DNA of 44,753 nucleotides from Acidimicrobiales bacterium (lineage in GTDB: Bacteria; Actinomycetota; Acidimicrobiia; Acidimicrobiales; SZUA-35): the NCBI GenBank assembly GCA_013003535.1, contig JABDIY010000072.1, forward strand, positions 1 through 44,753, in the 5' to 3' direction. The position numbers and the translations under genes were made by a program. The notes below the pieces were generated by a model. It had not been told where the DNA came from. It searched no databases and saw only the letters and a program-made list of their open reading frames with translations. Positions 1 through 8,197 of this stretch are shown in pieces (within the stretch, counting starts at the first letter, position 1; each line of letters begins with the position of its first letter).

Positions 1-69
1 CGAATTCACAAACCGACGCGGTTGGGGAATTCCTCAACAACCGGGGCTGATCCACGCCACACTAGACAT

Positions 70-531
70 ATGGCCGATTCGCCGCTCAAAGCTCAGCTCC
101 GCTCAGACATGACCGCCTCCATGAAGGCGGGCACCAAGGAGCGCACCGCCACCCTTCGGCTGCTCATCGCTGCGGTCATGGCAGAGGAGAAGGCTGGGGA
201 GACCGCAGTGGAACTGGACGACGACCAGGTCCAGGCCGTGCTGCGCCGTCAGCTCAAGCAGCGAACCGAATCCATCGAGGCCTACACCTCCGGCGGCCGG
301 CCCGAGCAGGCCGCCGCCGAACAGGCCGAGGCTGACCTCATCGCCACCTACCTTCCCGCCGCCATGACCGACGAGGAACTGGAGGCAAGAGTGGATTCCG
401 CCCTCGCTGAAGCCGGCATCACCGAAATGGCGCAGATGGGCGCCGCCATGAAGGCGGTGATGGGGGCTTTGGGCAGCGATGTGGACGGCAAGAAGGTTTC
501 CGGTCTGGTTCGCGCTCGCCTCTCGGCCTAA
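70..531 (+). CDS. yqeY: GatB/YqeY domain protein
   Basis: A 153-residue YqeY-like protein, the usual size for the family. It resembles the tRNA-binding tail domain of GatB, the Asp/Glu-tRNA amidotransferase subunit, but stands alone; its cellular role is not firmly known. Visible hallmarks are the N-terminal LKAQLRSDMTASMKAG, the TLRLLIAAVMAEE helix, and the C-terminal half with MGAAMKAVM and a GKKVSGLVRARL end. An upstream in-frame TTG at 22 would add 16 residues of low-quality sequence, so the ATG at 70 is preferred. The ABC permease gene begins 27 bp downstream on the same strand, without obvious functional linkage. Confidence 0.9.
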   Translation: MADSPLKAQLRSDMTASMKAGTKERTATLRLLIAAVMAEEKAGETAVELDDDQVQAVLRRQLKQRTESIEAYTSGGRPEQAAAEQAEADLIATYLPAAMTDEELEARVDSALAEAGITEMAQMGAAMKAVMGALGSDVDGKKVSGLVRARLSA

Positions 532-558
532 CCGTGGCGCCGCTACCAACTCGATCCC

Positions 559-1350
559 GTGAATAGCGCGGCGGGATCAAAGTGGGCTGGCCGGCTCGTG
601 GCACCGGCCATCGGCTTTGTCGTTTGGTACGCCGTCAGCTACGGGCTGCTGTCAGAACGACGTCGCTTCCTCCTGCCACCTCCGCATCGGGTCATCGCCG
701 ACTCGGTGTTCAATCCCGCCACCGGGACCTTGGGCTTGAATCTCCAATCGATCGCAATCGCCACGTTACGAACCGGTGTGGTGGCGCTGGTAGGGCTGAC
801 GGTGGCCATCACCATCGGCATGAGCGTCGCGCTTGCGATGCACCGCAGTCGACTTGCCGAACAGGTGCTCTATCCCTATGCGGTAGGAATCCAGGTGGTC
901 CCGGTTCTTGCTCTGGTTCCCCTCATCGGTCTCTGGTTCAACTTCGGCTTTCTTTCCAGGGTCATCGCCTGTGTTCTGATCTGCCTTTTCCCGGTGATCG
1001 CCAACGCCCACTTCGGCCTGCGCACGGTGAACCAGGGCCACCAGGAACTCTTCACCTTGCACCGGGCCACACCGTCGCAACGCTTATTCAAATTGGAGCT
1101 GCCCGCCGCCCGACCGGCCATTTTCAGCGGGATTCGGATCGCTGCGGGGGGAGCGGTGATCGGCGCGATTGTGGCGGACTTCTTCTTCCGGCAGGGAGCA
1201 CCGGGTATCGGTCGCCTGATGGATCGATATTCTCGTGATCTGCAGACGAAGGACCTCATCGTTGCGGTAGGTTTCTCGGTCGCGCTTGGCCTCTTGTTCT
1301 TCGCAGCCGTTGGTCTTGTCGAACGTCTCACCGATCCCCATCGCCGCTAG
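559..1350 (+). CDS. ABC transporter permease (SsuC/TauC/NitT type)
   Basis: Integral membrane subunit of an import ABC transporter, 263 residues, with about six hydrophobic segments. The first is near residues 10-30 and the last is close to the C terminus (AVGFSVALGLLFFAAVGLV). The cytoplasmic EAA-like loop is seen around residues 165-190, with the ELPAARPAIFSGIRIA pattern typical of nitrate, sulfonate, taurine and thiamine-precursor importers. The start is GTG. The substrate-binding lipoprotein follows 7 bp after the stop, so the two are co-transcribed. No ATPase gene is present in the window, which leaves the transporter incomplete here. The substrate cannot be named from sequence alone. 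Confidence 0.88.
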   Translation: MNSAAGSKWAGRLVAPAIGFVVWYAVSYGLLSERRRFLLPPPHRVIADSVFNPATGTLGLNLQSIAIATLRTGVVALVGLTVAITIGMSVALAMHRSRLAEQVLYPYAVGIQVVPVLALVPLIGLWFNFGFLSRVIACVLICLFPVIANAHFGLRTVNQGHQELFTLHRATPSQRLFKLELPAARPAIFSGIRIAAGGAVIGAIVADFFFRQGAPGIGRLMDRYSRDLQTKDLIVAVGFSVALGLLFFAAVGLVERLTDPHRR

Positions 1351-1357
1351 GCAAACT

Positions 1358-2491
1358 ATGCAACCCCTCCTCAAACTCAGCGCGCCGCTGGCGGTTCTCC
1401 TCCTGTTGGCGGCGGCCTGCGGATCCGACGGGACCGCACAGAATGCTTCAGGCTGCCCGGCTCACCTGGTGATCCAGACCGACTGGTGGCCCGAGATCGA
1501 ACACGGTGGGGCCTATCAGTTGATCGGGGCCGGCGGCGCCGTCGACAACGAACGGTTTCGCTATGGCGGCCCGATTCAGGATCGTTATGCCGTTGGGGGA
1601 GTGGAGACCGTGGAGATCCGTACGGGCGGCGATGCGATCGGCGGGCAACCAGCATTGGGCCAGCTCCTGATCGACGAGGACGTTTACATCGCATTTGCAA
1701 ACCTCTCCGACGTGATCGCCAAAACTGCGATCGATTCCACCGCGGTGATGGCCTCCCTGGACATCAGCCCACAAATGATTCAGTGGGACCCGAGCCGGTA
1801 CTCGTTCTCAGCCGACCGGCCCGAGGAGCTGGCCGCGAGTGGGTTGCCGATCCTCTACTTCGAGGGCGACGCCTACATGGAGTACCTGGTGGGTGCCCGG
1901 ATCATTACCGCCGAGCAACTCGACCCCTCCTACACCGGCTCGCCGGATCGGTGGCTCGTCGCCGAGGGCGATGTCCTCCAGACCGGTTTCGCCACCAACG
2001 AGATCTTCCGCTACGAGCAGGAATACACGGAGTGGGGGAAGCCAGTGGATTTCCTGTTGGTGCATGATCTCGGCTTCCCCGACTACCCCGCCACCTATGC
2101 GGTGGCGTCTGATCGGATCGACTCCGAAGCCACCTGTCTGGAGGTGTTGGTCCCGGTTCTCCAGCAGGCCTGGGTGGACTTCTTGACCGAACCGGCGGCA
2201 ACCGGCCAGGCGTTAATCGATATCAATGCTTCTTTCGACACGTATTGGACGCTGTCTCCCACACTCAACGAACGTGGCATTGAGATCATGAAAGCGACTG
2301 GCATCGGCGGTAACGGGAGCGACGACACCTACGGAAACTTCGACATCGATCGTGTGCAGACCCTGATCGACCTTGCTGTGCCGATCTTCCGGGGGCGGGG
2401 CATCGACGTTGCGGTTGACCTGGAACCAACCGACGTGGTGACGAATCGTTTCATCGACCCGTCGATCTCTGGGCCCTTCACCCAGCGGTAG
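1358..2491 (+). CDS. ABC transporter substrate-binding lipoprotein (NMT1/SsuA-like)
   Basis: A 377-residue extracytoplasmic solute-binding protein. The N terminus has a short hydrophobic stretch ending in a lipobox (LLLAAAC, Cys near residue 21), so the mature protein should be lipid-anchored outside the membrane. The body (QTDWWPEIEHGGAYQLIG; later DLGFPDYPATYAVASDRI) fits the periplasmic-binding fold used by sulfonate, nitrate and hydroxymethylpyrimidine-like importers. The ATG at 1358 is chosen because it places the signal peptide correctly; a longer open frame from 1286 merely overlaps the permease. It pairs with that upstream permease. The ligand is unknown. Confidence 0.85.
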   Translation: MQPLLKLSAPLAVLLLLAAACGSDGTAQNASGCPAHLVIQTDWWPEIEHGGAYQLIGAGGAVDNERFRYGGPIQDRYAVGGVETVEIRTGGDAIGGQPALGQLLIDEDVYIAFANLSDVIAKTAIDSTAVMASLDISPQMIQWDPSRYSFSADRPEELAASGLPILYFEGDAYMEYLVGARIITAEQLDPSYTGSPDRWLVAEGDVLQTGFATNEIFRYEQEYTEWGKPVDFLLVHDLGFPDYPATYAVASDRIDSEATCLEVLVPVLQQAWVDFLTEPAATGQALIDINASFDTYWTLSPTLNERGIEIMKATGIGGNGSDDTYGNFDIDRVQTLIDLAVPIFRGRGIDVAVDLEPTDVVTNRFIDPSISGPFTQR

Positions 2492-2501
2492 CCTTGATCC
2501 C

Positions 2502-3416
2502 GTGACGATCGCATATCTGGGCCCACCCGGAACATTCACCGAACAAGCTTTGCACACCCAAACAGACCTTCTCGATCAGCCCACCATCCCCATGCGAACC
2601 TTCGTAGACATCCTCCACGCCACGCGAGACGGCGAGGTGGATCAGGGTTTCGTGGCCATTGAGAACGCCATCGAGGGACCGGTGAACGTCACGCTGGACA
2701 CCCTGGCGTTCGACACCGATCTGCTGATTCAGCGCGAAGTTGTCCTGGATATTCGGATGCAACTCATGGCCCAACCGGGAACCACCTTGGAAGAAATCAA
2801 GGTCGTGGCATCGCACCCGGTGGCCAATGCCCAATGCCGAACGTTCCTTCGCAGCCACCTGCCCGACGCCACCGTGGAACCGGCCAACTCCACCGCCGAC
2901 GCCGCCCGGATCGCCGCCGAGCGCCCGGGCGTTGCGGCCCTGGGCCCCCAGAACGCCGGAGACAAATACGGGTTGGAGATCGTGGCCGAGGACATAGCCG
3001 ACCACAAAGGCAACCAGACCCGCTTTCTCCTGGTTACCAGAACCGGAGTGCCGGCGCCGTCCGGCCACGACAAGACCACCGTTGTTCTCACGCAGCGGCA
3101 CGATCACCCGGGCTCGCTGGTGGCGATCCTCCAGGAGTTTGCGGCTCGAAATATCAACCTCTCCAAGCTCACGTCCCGGCCTGTCAAGAAAAACCTTGGC
3201 GACTACTGCTTCATTATCGACCTCGAGGGCCATATCGCCAACGACGTTGTTGCCGATTGCCTCAAGAACATCCGGGCCAAGCATGCCGAAGTGAAGTTTC
3301 TGGGCAGTTATCCGGCCGCCGGGAACGGATCCGACGAAAGCCGTTTTCGCTCCACCGAGGCATGGAAAGAGGCCAGCAACTGGATGGACTCGATCCGTTC
3401 CCAGGTGGGAGACTGA
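2502..3416 (+). CDS. pheA: Prephenate dehydratase
   Basis: Monofunctional prephenate dehydratase, converting prephenate to phenylpyruvate in phenylalanine synthesis. At 304 residues it has the normal length. The catalytic PDT domain (about residues 1-185) shows the N-terminal AYLGPPGTFTEQAL, GFVAIENAIEGPV and the NQTRFLLV motif with the catalytic Thr-Arg-Phe. A C-terminal ACT domain (about 190-270; HDHPGSLVAIL, then LTSRPVKK) is the site for phenylalanine feedback inhibition. The start is GTG. It lies 4 bp before the metallo-hydrolase gene, so the two are likely co-transcribed. aroC, which makes chorismate two steps upstream in the pathway, is elsewhere in this window. Confidence 0.95.
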   Translation: MTIAYLGPPGTFTEQALHTQTDLLDQPTIPMRTFVDILHATRDGEVDQGFVAIENAIEGPVNVTLDTLAFDTDLLIQREVVLDIRMQLMAQPGTTLEEIKVVASHPVANAQCRTFLRSHLPDATVEPANSTADAARIAAERPGVAALGPQNAGDKYGLEIVAEDIADHKGNQTRFLLVTRTGVPAPSGHDKTTVVLTQRHDHPGSLVAILQEFAARNINLSKLTSRPVKKNLGDYCFIIDLEGHIANDVVADCLKNIRAKHAEVKFLGSYPAAGNGSDESRFRSTEAWKEASNWMDSIRSQVGD

Positions 3417-3420
3417 GCCC

Positions 3421-4128
3421 ATGGCTACCCTTGTTTTCCGTCAGCTGCTTTCAGGGCGAGACTTCGCCATCGGTCATCCGTTCGCCGCTCAGATGGCCAA
3501 TTTCGCCTACCTGATCGGCGATCGCGATTCCGGTGAAGCCATCCTGGTGGATCCGGCCTACGACGCCGACGGTCTTCTGGCCGTGGTGGAAGAGGAGGGG
3601 CTTCGCCTGACGGGGGTGATCGGGACCCACTACCACGCCGATCACGTTGGGGGAAAGATGATGGGCTTTGACGTAGTGGGGATTGCCGAGCTCCTGGCTC
3701 GCCAAGACGTACCGATTCATCTCCAGAAACCCGAGCTGGAATTTGTCACCAAGGTCACCGGGGTGGGTGCCGACCAGCTCGTTGGCCATGATCCCGGTGA
3801 CCAGCTGAAGGTGGGCACCATTCCGATCACCCTTCTTCACACCCCGGGTCACACTCCCGGATCCCAGTGTGTTCTGCTGGAGGATCAGCTGGTCTCGGGG
3901 GACACCCTCTTCATAGATGGCTGCGGTCGCACCGATCTACCCGGCGGCGACGCCGAAACGCTCTACCACTCGCTCACGTCGGGATTGTCGGCAGTCGATG
4001 ACCACGTGATGCTCTGCCCGGGCCATGCGTATTCGCCACTCCCCACCCAGTCGATGGGCGATACCCGCGCCAACAACATGGTGCTGCAGCCGCTGACCGT
4101 GGACCAGTGGCTGCGCATGTTCAGCTGA
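3421..4128 (+). CDS. MBL-fold metallo-hydrolase, persulfide dioxygenase/glyoxalase II-like
   Basis: A 235-residue metallo-beta-lactamase-fold protein. The metal motif THYHADHVGG is at residues 69-78 (His70, His72, Asp74, His75). Further metal ligands follow in HTPGHTPGS and in SGDTLFIDGCGRTDLPGG. The GCGRTD signature is typical of ETHE1-like persulfide dioxygenases and rhodanese-linked MBL proteins rather than classical glyoxalase II, which suggests sulfur-persulfide oxidation. Glyoxalase-type thioester hydrolysis remains possible. The start is the ATG at 3421, preceded by GGGAG inside the end of pheA. No rhodanese gene is adjacent. Confidence 0.82.
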   Translation: MATLVFRQLLSGRDFAIGHPFAAQMANFAYLIGDRDSGEAILVDPAYDADGLLAVVEEEGLRLTGVIGTHYHADHVGGKMMGFDVVGIAELLARQDVPIHLQKPELEFVTKVTGVGADQLVGHDPGDQLKVGTIPITLLHTPGHTPGSQCVLLEDQLVSGDTLFIDGCGRTDLPGGDAETLYHSLTSGLSAVDDHVMLCPGHAYSPLPTQSMGDTRANNMVLQPLTVDQWLRMFS

Positions 4129-4291
4129 CCGAGCGTGGACGAGCTTTCGACCGGTGTGACCGTTGCTCCACTTTGCGTCAGATCTGCTACTTCCTTCACC
4201 GGTTGTTCACACCGACGGCTCGGCGGCCGACAGTAAACCGAAGCCGACCACAGGCGGCCTTCTCCGTACTGCATTTGAGCGAGGAAGTATC

Positions 4292-4750
4292 TTGATCAAC
4301 AAAGAATTGGCCGACGGGCCCGCCCAACGTATGAAGGTGAACGAGGACCTGTCCGCCCACGTTGGCGCGGTATTGCGCGAACTGAGCACCGTAAAGGTGG
4401 AAACCGGGCGACTCCTTGAACAACGGCGCCAACTCGAGGTGTATCTCTCGGCGCTCAAGACCGAACTGGAAACCCTCCGCGCCGAAAAGGTCGAGCTGAT
4501 GGCCGAACGGATCCAGATGGCGCCGGAGGCCGTTGAGGAAGCTAACGATCTCGACCTTGTGGGCACCCCGCTACCGACGCCCGTGACCGCCCCCGGCGCT
4601 CGTCCGACACCCGCCCCGCAGCTTCCGCGGCCAAGCAAGTCGACACCGAGCCACGCTTCACCTGACCACGAAGATGCGTTTGCCGCATTCCTTGGAGCTG
4701 ATGAAGACCACGACAAGAGCCGTGAGTGGTTCTTGTCCAAAAGCAGCTGA
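4292..4750 (+). CDS. Hypothetical coiled-coil protein
   Basis: Not recognised as a named family. A charged, heptad-patterned helix spans roughly residues 10-75 (LRELSTVKVETGRLLEQRR, then LEVYLSALKTELETLRAEK). A Pro/Ala/Thr-rich linker and a short acidic tail (DEDHDKSREWFLSKSS) follow. The start is taken as TTG 4292 because a good ribosome site (GAGGAAG) lies 5-6 bases upstream; an ATG at 4331 is an alternative. The open frame extends upstream to 4163, but that part has no ribosome site and poor protein character. It precedes a membrane-anchored protein on the same strand. DivIVA-like scaffolding is conceivable but unsupported. Confidence 0.55.
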   Translation: MINKELADGPAQRMKVNEDLSAHVGAVLRELSTVKVETGRLLEQRRQLEVYLSALKTELETLRAEKVELMAERIQMAPEAVEEANDLDLVGTPLPTPVTAPGARPTPAPQLPRPSKSTPSHASPDHEDAFAAFLGADEDHDKSREWFLSKSS

Positions 4751-4793
4751 AGCACGCGAAAGCAGCATCGTTCACCAGGGCCTCTCGAGGCGT

Positions 4794-5414
4794 GTGAAAC
4801 AATTGCTGGAAGTGAAACCTTTTGGCCGAGCCGCACCAACCATCTTCTTGGTTTTGGTGATTCTTTCGTTGATCGTTTCGGGGCCGGTGGCAGCTGAACA
4901 ACCCAGCCAGGTGATAACCGCACTGGGCAACGATGGGGTGTTCATCCACAACCGGCGGGACGACACCATCGATAGGGACCGGCTGGTCAAAGTAGTCCAG
5001 GACGCTCAAGCGCTCGGCTACAAGATGGGCATTGTCATTCCGCTCGACCCGTTGCCGGAACTGCGAGCCTTCGTCTTGCGGGTTCAACAGGGTGGCGAGT
5101 TCGACATCATTCTCGGGTTCGGCCTGGACGGTGAAATCGAGGCCGAAACTGGAGATGAACTCGGAGGTGATCGCCTCCACGCCCTCGCCGCCGTCCGTAG
5201 GGCGGACGGGTCACCCGAAGATCTAGCGGAACTCTTCCTCACTGAGCTCACCACCGACCCCGAAGCCACGATGCCCGAATCAGTTCGACGAATCATCAAG
5301 TGGGTGATCTGGTTCGTGGCGATCTTCGGTATCGCCATCCTGGTGGAATGGATCTGGCGTTCTCGATCCAGACGGGGTCGCCCCAGTCCAGACGAGAGCG
5401 TTCCTACTAGCTGA
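4794..5414 (+). CDS. TPM-like membrane-anchored extracytoplasmic protein
   Basis: A 206-residue protein with an N-terminal hydrophobic signal (TIFLVLVILSLIVSGPVAA), an extracytoplasmic domain of about 120 residues, a C-terminal membrane helix (VIWFVAIFGIAILVEWIW) and an Arg-rich cytoplasmic tail. The domain (IDRDRLVKVVQDAQALGYKMGIVIPLD; later GEFDIILGFG) resembles small actinobacterial TPM-type domains, but lacks enough hallmarks for certainty. The GTG at 4794 with an upstream GAGG is preferred; the frame is open back to 4674 across the end of the preceding gene. Its last 8 bases overlap the end of the convergent methyltransferase gene. Function unknown. Confidence 0.6.
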   Translation: MKQLLEVKPFGRAAPTIFLVLVILSLIVSGPVAAEQPSQVITALGNDGVFIHNRRDDTIDRDRLVKVVQDAQALGYKMGIVIPLDPLPELRAFVLRVQQGGEFDIILGFGLDGEIEAETGDELGGDRLHALAAVRRADGSPEDLAELFLTELTTDPEATMPESVRRIIKWVIWFVAIFGIAILVEWIWRSRSRRGRPSPDESVPTS

Positions 5415-6048
5415 GGGCGTGGGTTCTGATCCAGGCGTGCATGGCGATTCCGGCGGCAACGCCCGCGTTGATGCTCCGGGTAGACCCGAATTGTGGAATG
5501 GATCGACATTGATCCAAGTGCGGTCGGATCATGCTGCTGAGACCGGGACCCTCCTGGCCAAACACCAAGAGGCTGTTGCGAGGGAGCGGGCTGGCGTCGA
5601 GCGAGGTGGAACCGGGCAGGTTGTCAATTCCCACGATGATGAGGTCGGCCGACCGGGCAAATGCGAGGAGGTCTTCGGGTGTCGGATGATGACGGACGTG
5701 CTGGTATCGATCGGTCACCATCGCGCCGCGTTTGTTCCACTTCTTCTTCCCGACGATGTGGACCTCGGCGGCGAGAAATGCATTGGCCGTTCGCACGACC
5801 GTGCCGATGTTGAGATCGTGTTGCCAGTTCTCGATCGCGATGTGAAACGGGTGACGCCGTGTATCCAGTTCGGCAACGATCGCCTCCACTGTCCAGTATC
5901 GGTACCGGTCCACCACGTTGCGACGGTCTCCTTCCGCAAGAAGGACGGGATCGAGTCGGGCGTCTTCGGGCCAGGGCTCCGGGTGCGGTCCAACGCCAAC
6001 CTCGCGGGCCTCGGGCCGCTGGGGGTCCACGTCACTGGTTGATGTCAT
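5407..6048 (-). CDS. TrmH/SpoU-family RNA 2'-O-methyltransferase
   Basis: SAM-dependent RNA ribose methyltransferase of the SPOUT superfamily, 213 residues. All three SpoU motifs are readable. Motif 1 is NWQHDLNIGTVVRTANAF with the catalytic Asn/Arg region. Motif 2 is LLVFGQEGPGLS. Motif 3 is FGSTRSINAGVAAGIA, which forms the knotted SAM site. The N terminus is short, so the RNA target (tRNA or 23S rRNA) cannot be assigned. It follows pyrE by 9 bp on the same strand. In mycobacteria, as I recall, a SpoU gene also sits close to pyrE, which supports a conserved pairing. Confidence 0.9.
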   Translation of the reverse strand: MTSTSDVDPQRPEAREVGVGPHPEPWPEDARLDPVLLAEGDRRNVVDRYRYWTVEAIVAELDTRRHPFHIAIENWQHDLNIGTVVRTANAFLAAEVHIVGKKKWNKRGAMVTDRYQHVRHHPTPEDLLAFARSADLIIVGIDNLPGSTSLDASPLPRNSLLVFGQEGPGLSSMIRPHLDQCRSIPQFGSTRSINAGVAAGIAMHAWIRTHALS

Positions 6049-6057
6049 TGGGCGCCA

Positions 6058-6645
6058 CTACTCGGTCCCCACCGCGGGAAGGCCAAGATCGGTGTAGGTG
6101 AAAAGCGGCACGAAGGGAATCCCGGCGGTACGGAAGTTCTCGGTCGGCTGGTCGCTACGAGACACGACCGTGGTGGCGAAAACCGGGATACCGCCTGCAG
6201 CCACGACGCGCTCGTTGGCGGTGAGCGTGGACATCCCGCTGGTGATCACGTCGTCCACCAACAGCACTCGTCGGCCGGTCACCGACGCACCTTCGATGAA
6301 CTTGTTGGTGCCGCGGCCTTTGGACTTCTTGCGAACCACGAACCAGTCCACCCCGCCGACCATGGCAACTCCATGGGCAAATTGGTCCGCACCCAACGTG
6401 AGCCCGCCGACGGCATCGATGGTCACTTTGTGCTCGGCGAGCAGGTCCATCATGCAGGTGGAGGCCAGGGCGAGATCGTTTCCTGAGCACAACGCCCGTT
6501 TGGCATCGATGAAATAGCGTGACATCGCTCCCGATGACAGCTCCACCGGCTCAGCCAATTCGGTTACCCCTTTTTTCATGATGATTTGCTTGAGCGCCGA
6601 GCGTCGTTCGGTCGGAGTATTGGGGAGACTGGCCAGTGGATTCAT
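6058..6645 (-). CDS. pyrE: Orotate phosphoribosyltransferase
   Basis: Pyrimidine pathway enzyme joining orotate and PRPP to give orotidine 5'-monophosphate. At 195 residues it is of normal length. The PRPP-binding loop LLVDDVITSGMST spans about residues 128-140 (Asp131, Asp132). The substrate loop Arg/Lys cluster (VVRKKSKGRGTNKFIEG) and the N-terminal SSGAMSRYFIDAKR region are clear. The start is ATG at 6645, in a gene divergent from the kbp-like gene with about 100 bp between them, so a promoter is expected there. The following gene, a SpoU methyltransferase, is probably co-transcribed. Confidence 0.94.
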   Translation of the reverse strand: MNPLASLPNTPTERRSALKQIIMKKGVTELAEPVELSSGAMSRYFIDAKRALCSGNDLALASTCMMDLLAEHKVTIDAVGGLTLGADQFAHGVAMVGGVDWFVVRKKSKGRGTNKFIEGASVTGRRVLLVDDVITSGMSTLTANERVVAAGGIPVFATTVVSRSDQPTENFRTAGIPFVPLFTYTDLGLPAVGTE

Positions 6646-6751
6646 CGAAGTCGACGGTAGCCATAGCTCGGCCGCCTCACTCTGGTCGTCCGATCGGTTC
6701 GCGCCTATGGTGCGGCCACCCGATAGAAAACTAATAGGAGGTCACACGACC

Positions 6752-7330
6752 ATGGGCGTATTTGATTTTGTGCAGGATGCCGGAGCAAAGATTGGCATCG
6801 GCGAATCGACGGCAGAGGAAGAGGCGAAGATCGAGGCAGCGGAGGCGGCAAAGGACGCCGCTCGCGAAAAGCGAGCCAAAGAGGTGCAGGAGCGCCTGAG
6901 CAAGAACAAGGACGAAGCGGCAAAAAAGGCCGACATGTCCGAGCGTATGGCTGAGGCCAAGAAGGCTCGCGGACTCGAAACCTTCGTGAAGCGCATGGGC
7001 CTTGAGGTTGATGACCTCGATGTCCGGTTTGACGACGGCGTTGCCGAAGTCAGCGGCAAGGTTGCCGATCAGGCCACCCGTGAAAAGATCATCCTCGCCA
7101 TCGGCAACGCCGAAGGTGTCGGCCAGGTCAAGGATGCGATCGACGTTGCTGCCCCTGGTGAGATGTCCAACATGCACGCCGTGGTGAGTGGCGACACCCT
7201 GTGGGGGTTGGCCGAGAAGTATTACGGCGACGGCAAGCGGTACCCGGAGATCTTCGAGGCCAACAAGCCGATGCTGAAGGATCCCAACAAGATCTACGTA
7301 GGCCAGGTCCTCCGCATTCCCAAGTCCTAA
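6752..7330 (+). CDS. kbp: BON-LysM protein, Kbp (YgaU) homologue
   Basis: 192 residues. The N terminus (MGVFDFVQDAGAKIG) and C terminus (PEIFEANKPMLKDPNKIYVGQVLRIP) match the Escherichia coli potassium-binding protein Kbp/YgaU closely from memory. A BON domain lies at about residues 90-135 and a LysM domain at about 142-191. Between the N-terminal motif and the BON domain is a highly charged Ala/Glu/Lys helix (about residues 20-75) that the 149-residue E. coli protein lacks. There is no signal peptide, so it is probably cytoplasmic. A perfect AGGAGGT ribosome site sits upstream of ATG 6752, and a strong hairpin follows the stop. Confidence 0.9.
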   Translation: MGVFDFVQDAGAKIGIGESTAEEEAKIEAAEAAKDAAREKRAKEVQERLSKNKDEAAKKADMSERMAEAKKARGLETFVKRMGLEVDDLDVRFDDGVAEVSGKVADQATREKIILAIGNAEGVGQVKDAIDVAAPGEMSNMHAVVSGDTLWGLAEKYYGDGKRYPEIFEANKPMLKDPNKIYVGQVLRIPKS

Positions 7331-7346
7331 GAACAACAGCAGCGGA

Positions 7347-7383
7347 CGTAACTCGGTGGGCAAACTCAGCCCACTGAGTTACG
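7347..7383 (+). terminator. Stem-loop after kbp-like gene
   Basis: The arms CGTAACTCGGTGGGC (7347-7361) and GCCCACTGAGTTACG (7369-7383) pair over 15 bp, with a single G-U pair in the RNA and a 7-base loop. The hairpin starts 17 bases after the kbp stop and ends 16 bases before tRNA-Leu. There is no U tract, as is common for terminators in high-GC actinobacteria. It would separate kbp transcripts from the tRNA. Confidence 0.7.
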
Positions 7384-7399
7384 CTCTCTGCACACTCCC

Positions 7400-7483
7400 G
7401 CGCGAGTGGTGGAATTGGCAGACACGCAGGATTCAGGTTCCTGTGTCTTAACGGACGTGAGGGTTCAAGTCCCTCCTCGCGCA
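7400..7483 (+). tRNA. tRNA-Leu (CAG anticodon)
   Basis: An 84-base class II tRNA. The acceptor stem is GCGCGAG with CTCGCGC and discriminator A. The anticodon arm CAGGA-TTCAGGT-TCCTG presents CAG. There is a long variable arm, and the T arm is GAGGG-TTCAAGT-CCCTC. CCA is not encoded. A tRNA-Leu next to the fhaA end of the pknB cluster is also found in Mycobacterium tuberculosis (leuT), so the position appears syntenic. Confidence 0.97.
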
Positions 7484-7491
7484 CACATCGG

Positions 7492-8067
7492 TCAACCTCG
7501 AACGAGGTCGTTCACCTCGAGGACTCCGGCGTCGATCATACCGAACACCGTGATCTCGTCTTCGGTGAACGTGGTGCCCTCAAGGAAAACCAAACCGGGC
7601 ACGCTGTTCATATCCAGACCGCTGAGAATCACCGAAGCGCCACCACACGCGTATTTCTCGCCTCCGCCCACCAGCTCCTCACAAAGGCGAAGTTGGTCGT
7701 TGGCGCCGAGAAGGAACCCCCGAACAGCCAGAATGCCGCTCGAGTCGCTGGCGAGGGCATCGGCGATACTCAGTCCACCGTCCACTGGCATGCCGGAGCT
7801 GGCGGGTTCGTCTTCTCCATCTGGCAGATCTGTTGGATCGTCGCCTCCACCGACGGTGTCGTTGCATTCCGGTTCACCTTCTGCACACATGCCGGAGGTG
7901 TCGGGCATCTCATCGTTATCGGCCACCGGCACGTCAGCTGGTTCGCTGGTCGTCGTAGTCTCATTCCCGGTGACTTGTGGGTCTCCATTCGATCCGCATG
8001 CAGAAAGGAGAATCACGGCTCCAAGGATCATTGCGGTTCGAAGAAGGAGGAAGTGGTTCGTAACCAT
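7492..8067 (-). CDS. Hypothetical lipoprotein
   Basis: A 191-residue secreted lipoprotein. The signal sequence is MVTNHFLLLRTAMILGAVILLSAC, with the lipobox Cys at residue 24. A long acidic low-complexity spacer rich in Asp, Glu, Gly and Thr follows (about residues 27-95), then a compact C-terminal domain of about 90 residues beginning LSIADALASDSSGILAVRGFLL. That domain contains two Cys residues (LRLCEELVGGGEKYACGG) that could form a disulfide, and ends with ITVFGMIDAGVLEVNDLVRG. It ends 9 bp from tRNA-Leu in convergent orientation. The family is not recognised; surface exposure is the only safe inference. Confidence 0.75.
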   Translation of the reverse strand: MVTNHFLLLRTAMILGAVILLSACGSNGDPQVTGNETTTTSEPADVPVADNDEMPDTSGMCAEGEPECNDTVGGGDDPTDLPDGEDEPASSGMPVDGGLSIADALASDSSGILAVRGFLLGANDQLRLCEELVGGGEKYACGGASVILSGLDMNSVPGLVFLEGTTFTEDEITVFGMIDAGVLEVNDLVRG

Positions 8068-8197
8068 GGCGTTTCCTTTCGGGTCGAGCGGTCCCGCTCA
8101 GGTAGTAGCGAAATCGCGGTCTTATCGGTAGGACGACCGATCAGCGGTCGAAGTTCCGGTCGGGAACAAATACCGACCAACGCTGGTTGAGAGTCCC

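Noticed and set aside
4163-4291. N-terminal extension of the coiled-coil protein
   Set aside because: No ribosome site and poor protein character; the TTG at 4292 has GAGGAAG just upstream.
5419-6042. Plus-strand open frame opposite the SpoU methyltransferase
   Set aside because: Antisense shadow; the minus-strand gene has all three SpoU motifs.
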